A stretch of DNA of 64,000 bases from Ancylostoma caninum (lineage: Eukaryota > Nematoda > Chromadorea > Rhabditida > Ancylostomatidae), in the NCBI GenBank assembly GCA_037903475.1, contig JBAJFG010000187.1, positions 372,001 through 436,000 on the forward strand, given 5' to 3'. Shown here piece after piece: positions 59,784-64,000 of this stretch (position 1 is its first letter; each line of letters opens with the position of its first letter). The notes beneath the pieces are model-generated. The model did no database searches. It was not told the origin of the DNA and saw only the letters and a program-made list of their open reading frames with translations. The position numbers and the translations under genes are program-made.

Positions 59784-61283
59784 TTAATAGCAAGCAAAGG
59801 TATTGCAACTAAGTAGTAGTAACCGTAACGTACAGAGATTCTGTCAATAAGAGGGAATTTTTTTAATTCAGTGGAGGCTGTCCACTTCATGAGGCGTCTA
59901 AATGTAAGCGTTCCAGTTGAACTTGTTGAAACTGGAATCCATAACAGCAGCGTTTACAACAAGGTTGTGACTCCTCTTGTATTGTACCTATCTAGACAAC
60001 ATTAGATATCTTATAAGGCCAGTTGGACCCTTCATTTTTTCCTTCCTTCATTTTTTGTGGAATTTATTTTTGAAAAGAAAATCTGCTCGAATTTGCAACT
60101 TTTGCCGATTGGAGCAGAATCCACCTGAATTTATGCGAAATATAAGCGAAGTCTGAAATGCGAAAAATAAGCGAAATCGAATCCGTAGTCGAGCAGATTT
60201 CGCGGATTCTTCGTTTATTGTTCTGTTGATTTCGTTTTCCACAAATTATTGTCACTGTCTTTTCGTTTTCAAAAGCAGATTATGTCTAAAAAATTTCCAC
60301 ATAGTGAACATGTCACATTTACAAAAAAGGTTAATCAATTTCTTCAATGCATATAAATATTCCATGTTGGTATGATGAACATTCTCCATCTTAAAACGAA
60401 GAATGTTCCTCATTATGGCGGAGTACGTCAACGGGATGTACTGTGGCGCTCACAGGTGATACTTGGACCAATCGCTCTCGTGGTGGTTAACCACACTTCG
60501 GACAGCTCTCACGAGCCCCATATCTCTGTCGCCGGTTCACGCTAGTGTTGCCTTGCGTGCTTCTCTAGCAATATTCGCGGAAAACTAAGCAGAATTTCTC
60601 TATTTTCTGTAGAAATGAGATTATCTTCCGCAAGTATGTATTCGGCAAATATATCGTAGAAAATACGTAGACAGCGGCCATGAGGTTTTCCTTCAGGAGA
60701 TTTCGACTCAAAACGCGCGAGAAATCCACAAAGGCGGTGTACTCTCTTCCAAAGCCCCTTGACGTAAGTTGGTCCCGCCACGGGGTGTCAGGCATTGACA
60801 TCAGCGTCAACGGCAATATCTAAGCAGGTAGGTGGCAAATCTTTGTGTTCTTCTTACTGGTCATGATTCTCTAGCACGGTAAACGACTTCTTTCAAGTAA
60901 GAGCACTTCTTTCCTATTTAGCTCTAGGCCGAGGAGTAGAATAAGGAAAAAAATCTTCGATCTTGGGAAAGATATCTTGTGAACGTCCATAAAATCGTCA
61001 TAAACAAGGTTGCTTTGCCTGCGTTCCAAACATTGTATGAATTTATACTGTCAAAAGATGCTTCCAAAAACCTCCGGAACAACTGTCACGGTTCTTTTCT
61101 ACCTTCGTTCTGAGGGGTTGCAAGGTGCCTTTGGCAATTTGTAGTGAAAATAAATAAATAATGTTGGATGCAAGGTAGATGATAGTTACACTTTTTTCAA
61201 GTTTTTTTTTCAAAATCAAGTTATTCTTTGGGAACACTACGCGATCAACGGTGCTCCGCTCGAAGCAGGAAGAAATTATAAGA

Positions 61284-61289
61284 TTTATT
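61284..61289 (-). terminator. polyadenylation signal of the - strand astacin gene
   Basis: AATAAA on the - strand (TTTATT at 61284-61289) lies 17 bp past the stop codon at 61306-61308, mirroring the arrangement of the sister gene. Confidence 0.72.
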
Positions 61290-61305
61290 GAATACATTCT
61301 CGTCT

Positions 61306-63597
61306 TTACTGACAAAAACCGCACATTTTTGGGCAGAAGGCCATCTTCATAGGTACCGGGAATTGCGGTGAATAGCAGAATCCCATTCGACTCAGCATGA
61401 CGCAGCTGAAAATGTAGGAGAACGTGGAACATAGTGGTTATAATTGACGTTGCATTCAGTTTACTCAGTACCTCGGACTATCGACGCAGAAAAAGCCGTC
61501 TACTACGGGCAGTGGCCTCATAGTGACAACGACTGGTCTCGGTGGGTACGTTGTGACTCTCGTTGGTCTCGGTGGGTACGTTGTGACTCTTGTCTGCGTT
61601 CTCGTCGTAGTCACGGGAGCGGTAGTTGTGAACTCGGGCTCCGTGCCTGGCTTGCCATTACTTACTGAAGGAGCCACTTACGTTCACGATGTCGATTTAG
61701 AGGTGAGATCTTCCTTTACTGAGATATTACCGTAGCGGTACTGAAGTTTCATGTCGGTCCGTCCTTCTCTGCTGTAGATGATTACAGGAACACGGTTGGA
61801 ATGAGACATGAGCGTAACTCCGGCATCTTCTCGTGCGCAGAATCTGAAACGGCAGAGTCAACTTCAGACTAGCTCACACAAGAGGAAGCATGTTAAAGTT
61901 ACCTATATCCTGTAGCTCGCTGGTCTTTTTGCGACTTGATCTCTATTCCAAAGTATGGACAGCCATCAACGGCGTAGCTGCCACTTATTCTGTCTATCTT
62001 CACCTCGATTCTAGTTCCTTTTGGTGCCTTAAAGTAGAGTTTACGGCATTCTGTAGAAAAAGGGTTTTTTCTTTCAATGATGTCTACCTCGATCCAGTAG
62101 TTGCACTTCTCGAAGTCCTCGCTCCCTCTCATGTAATGGCTACCAATTGTACTTTTGAGGTCCTTATATTCAGGTGTTGCGGTCAGAACTTCACCACATC
62201 CCGAAGGCTGAAAGAATCAGGCTGCGAGCAATCGGAATGCGACAGCAGCTATTACAGCTATCACAATAGGACAATTCCCTTAGTTGCTTCTGTTTGTGTT
62301 GACAGCTGCACCGATGGAAATTCCATTACTGAATTAGGCTGTCAAACTTTAAACACTGGCAACTGTCTTAACTACGAAGGACACAGGAACTTATCACTCA
62401 CCAGTACAGAAATTGTAGTCAGAATTGTGTCCCATTGTGCTGAATGATGCGCTGAATAATATGAGACCTTGATTCAACCTCGAAAATCGAGCTTGAAGTG
62501 CGTGGGTGAGATATAGTTAGTGCACAGTAATGTGGAGAGCGCATGAGTAAAGTGACTTGCATAACAGTTCGTCCGTCTTTTACAAGGATTCACATTTCAG
62601 ACTGCATTTATTCTGCAGTTCATTTATTGTATTTGCTCCACACTTTCGGTTACTCCGACGGCAATGTACATCACCTCATTTGATCCTCGCTGGTGCTACC
62701 GTTATATGGGTAAACCATCAAACACAGCTCGTGCAGACGTATAACTTTCTGAGCGAAACATCAAAAACAGACTGTGCCAATACATCACTTAGACGTAGCG
62801 CTGCATCGGAACTTTCAACATTTTAAGTAACCACAATACTACCTATGATTACCTAACCTCGTTTAAAGAATTTGCTTGACTATACTTGTACTTTGTACTC
62901 TGTACTCGCTATTTTGGATGCTCTGTTTAGAGTCATTTGCATTAACATTTTCCAGCGTCGCAATTAGAGAGCGTAGTGAAGTAAATAAATAGATAAACAA
63001 AGACACCACGCAGGAGACCCGGCCACGAAATCGACATTGATACCAAATTTCATGGTGCCGGAAATGTTGATCCAAAAAGCAACCTCGAGGAATGTTCGAC
63101 ATTGCCGGAAATCCGGGGAGTAGAAAAACTACAGCTGGTCTGCTCTACGCTTTGGGTACCTCCGTAAATGGGATAGAAATATGTCGAGAGAAATGTTTTT
63201 GTGATTCTAGACAAACGAGAAAAGAAATGTGTTCAGTTCCTCGATGGTTGGTAGTGGGTCACAACCATTGCAAAGCTAGGGGCGTGAGCGGGAACTACCG
63301 GCAGACACCCTTGCCTGCAGTAAAGTAAGTAAAGTAAAGAAAAGCAAAAACGAATTTGAGTTGCTGGTTGAGTGCATCTGCTTATAGGTTCATATGCATA
63401 TAAGTCAACCCGAGTGTGAAAAACCTCAGAAAACGTTTGCTTAAGTCGAATCGAAATAAAAGAAGAAAATAGGGCAGTACTTACGCGCTCGTTACAAAGG
63501 CGTCCGCTGTAACCACCAGGGCAAAGGCATCTGGAGCAGTTACGAGGGTGAGGAATACCTCCCATTTCACAAGGTGTTGCAACGTTTTTGCACTTGT
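61306..63597 (-). CDS. second astacin metalloprotease gene, 3' part (EGF, CUB, linker, ShKT), cut by the window edge
   Basis: Six exons in phase: 63485-63597 (EGF), 62088-62207, 61903-62027 and 61731-61843 (CUB), 61472-61676 (Thr/Pro linker) and 61306-61405 (ShKT, stop TAA). The first four have exactly the lengths of exons 9-12 of the gene at 49784-57891, with the same phases. The EGF exon differs from its sister by one residue (DKCKNV for DECKNV); CUB and linker are more diverged. The linker has a 10-residue tandem repeat (RVTTYPPRPT then RVTTYPPRPV). The last exon is longer and ends FCPKMCGFCQ, with six ShKT cysteines kept. The signal, prodomain and catalytic exons should lie beyond 64000. 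Intact as far as visible; a secreted protease is expected if the missing part is intact. Confidence 0.95.
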
Positions 63598-63680
63598 CTA
63601 AGTGAGATTCATTGAAGTGAAAAAGATCGTCACTAAATAAAATGATGATACAAGAAATGAATATCTTTTAAAGGAATTAA

Positions 63681-64000
63681 AGGCAGCACCCACGGAAATT
63701 TTTGACTCCAGTTCTACTCGTATTTCGGAAGTATCAAGGGTGCTGGGGTGCTGAACACTATCTTAGAGATTTTCCCGTTAATATTGAAAGTACTGTTTCC
63801 AAAAGTTCACAATCAGGTGTAGTCAATAGGTATGACCGAGTCTCGAGGGCCATGGATGAGCAAAAGATCGATAAGGCCGTTTTGCCACCAGGAGGATCTC
63901 AGCGAAATCATTTTGTTTTTTCTTCTAAACTGCAGCCTTTGGAAAATTAGTATTAAGCAGCAAAAACTTCACTTAAAAATCCAAACATTATAGGATTCCT
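63681..64000. repeat. TTAA-flanked element in the second astacin gene, cut by the window edge
   Basis: It starts AGGCAGCACCCACGGAAATT directly after TTAA (63677-63680) and is the inverted counterpart of the right part of 51384-52114. The match also continues outside the element through to the EGF exon at 63597, so it is a shared insertion, not a second independent one. Confidence 0.82.

Larger units (their letters stand above)
57914..61283. other. spacer between the two convergent astacin genes
   Basis: It holds a spaced direct repeat (58324-58521) and a TTAA element (59358-59783). Frames at 60542-60816 (-) are open for about 80 codons in two registers but resemble nothing known. No other gene was recognised. 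Confidence 0.5.

Noticed and set aside
60542..60816. Possible exon on the - strand (about 80 codons)
   Set aside because: Two overlapping registers are open, no family is recognised and splice partners are absent.

Overview
The window looks like nuclear DNA of a clade V parasitic nematode, probably a hookworm-like strongylid. The reasons are dense small introns with TTTCAG/TTCCAG acceptors, nematode-type orthologues (AP-4-type bHLH, ARL5), a pair of secreted astacin-EGF-CUB metalloproteases of the kind known from hookworm larvae, and a heavy load of DNA transposons, a CR1-like LINE and Penelope-like elements. The species assignment is inference. No bacterial, CRISPR or complete tRNA feature was seen.

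Left part (1-13.8 kb). The 3' end of an unrecognised Ser/Pro-rich protein gene runs on the + strand (seven exons, 1-4115) and carries a dead mariner element in its last intron. It converges on an AP-4/hlh-11 type bHLH gene on the - strand (7785-13778) with a 4.25-kb first intron.

Middle (13.8-39.5 kb). This stretch is gene-poor and repeat-rich. It holds two hAT-like elements with perfect 8-bp target duplications (22048-23324 and 27879-29032), a 5'-truncated Penelope-like element with a GIY-YIG domain (24824-26240), two large palindromes (30359-30632 and 34806-35325), several short inverted-repeat families and a GC-rich island near 18 kb. A single convincing 5' coding exon with a splice-leader-like acceptor sits at 29267-29381 (-); its partner exons were not found.

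Right-middle (39.5-49.8 kb). A complete four-exon arl-5 orthologue (39465-40982, -) is followed by short inverted-repeat elements and a second, dead Penelope-like fragment (43798-44572) bounded by a perfect 29-bp inverted repeat. Both Penelope copies end in a hammerhead-ribozyme-like fold.

Right end (49.8-64 kb). A complete 14-exon astacin gene (49784-57891, +) encodes a signal peptide, prodomain, astacin catalytic domain, EGF, CUB, Thr/Pro linker and ShKT domain. A nearly intact CR1-like retrotransposon lies antisense in its ninth intron. A second astacin gene lies tail to tail on the - strand (61306-63597, running off the right edge). The exons match in length except the linker and last exon. 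The intron before the EGF exon is strongly conserved, with a shared TTAA-flanked insertion, while the intron after the EGF exon is not. The two would secrete related enzymes outside the cell.
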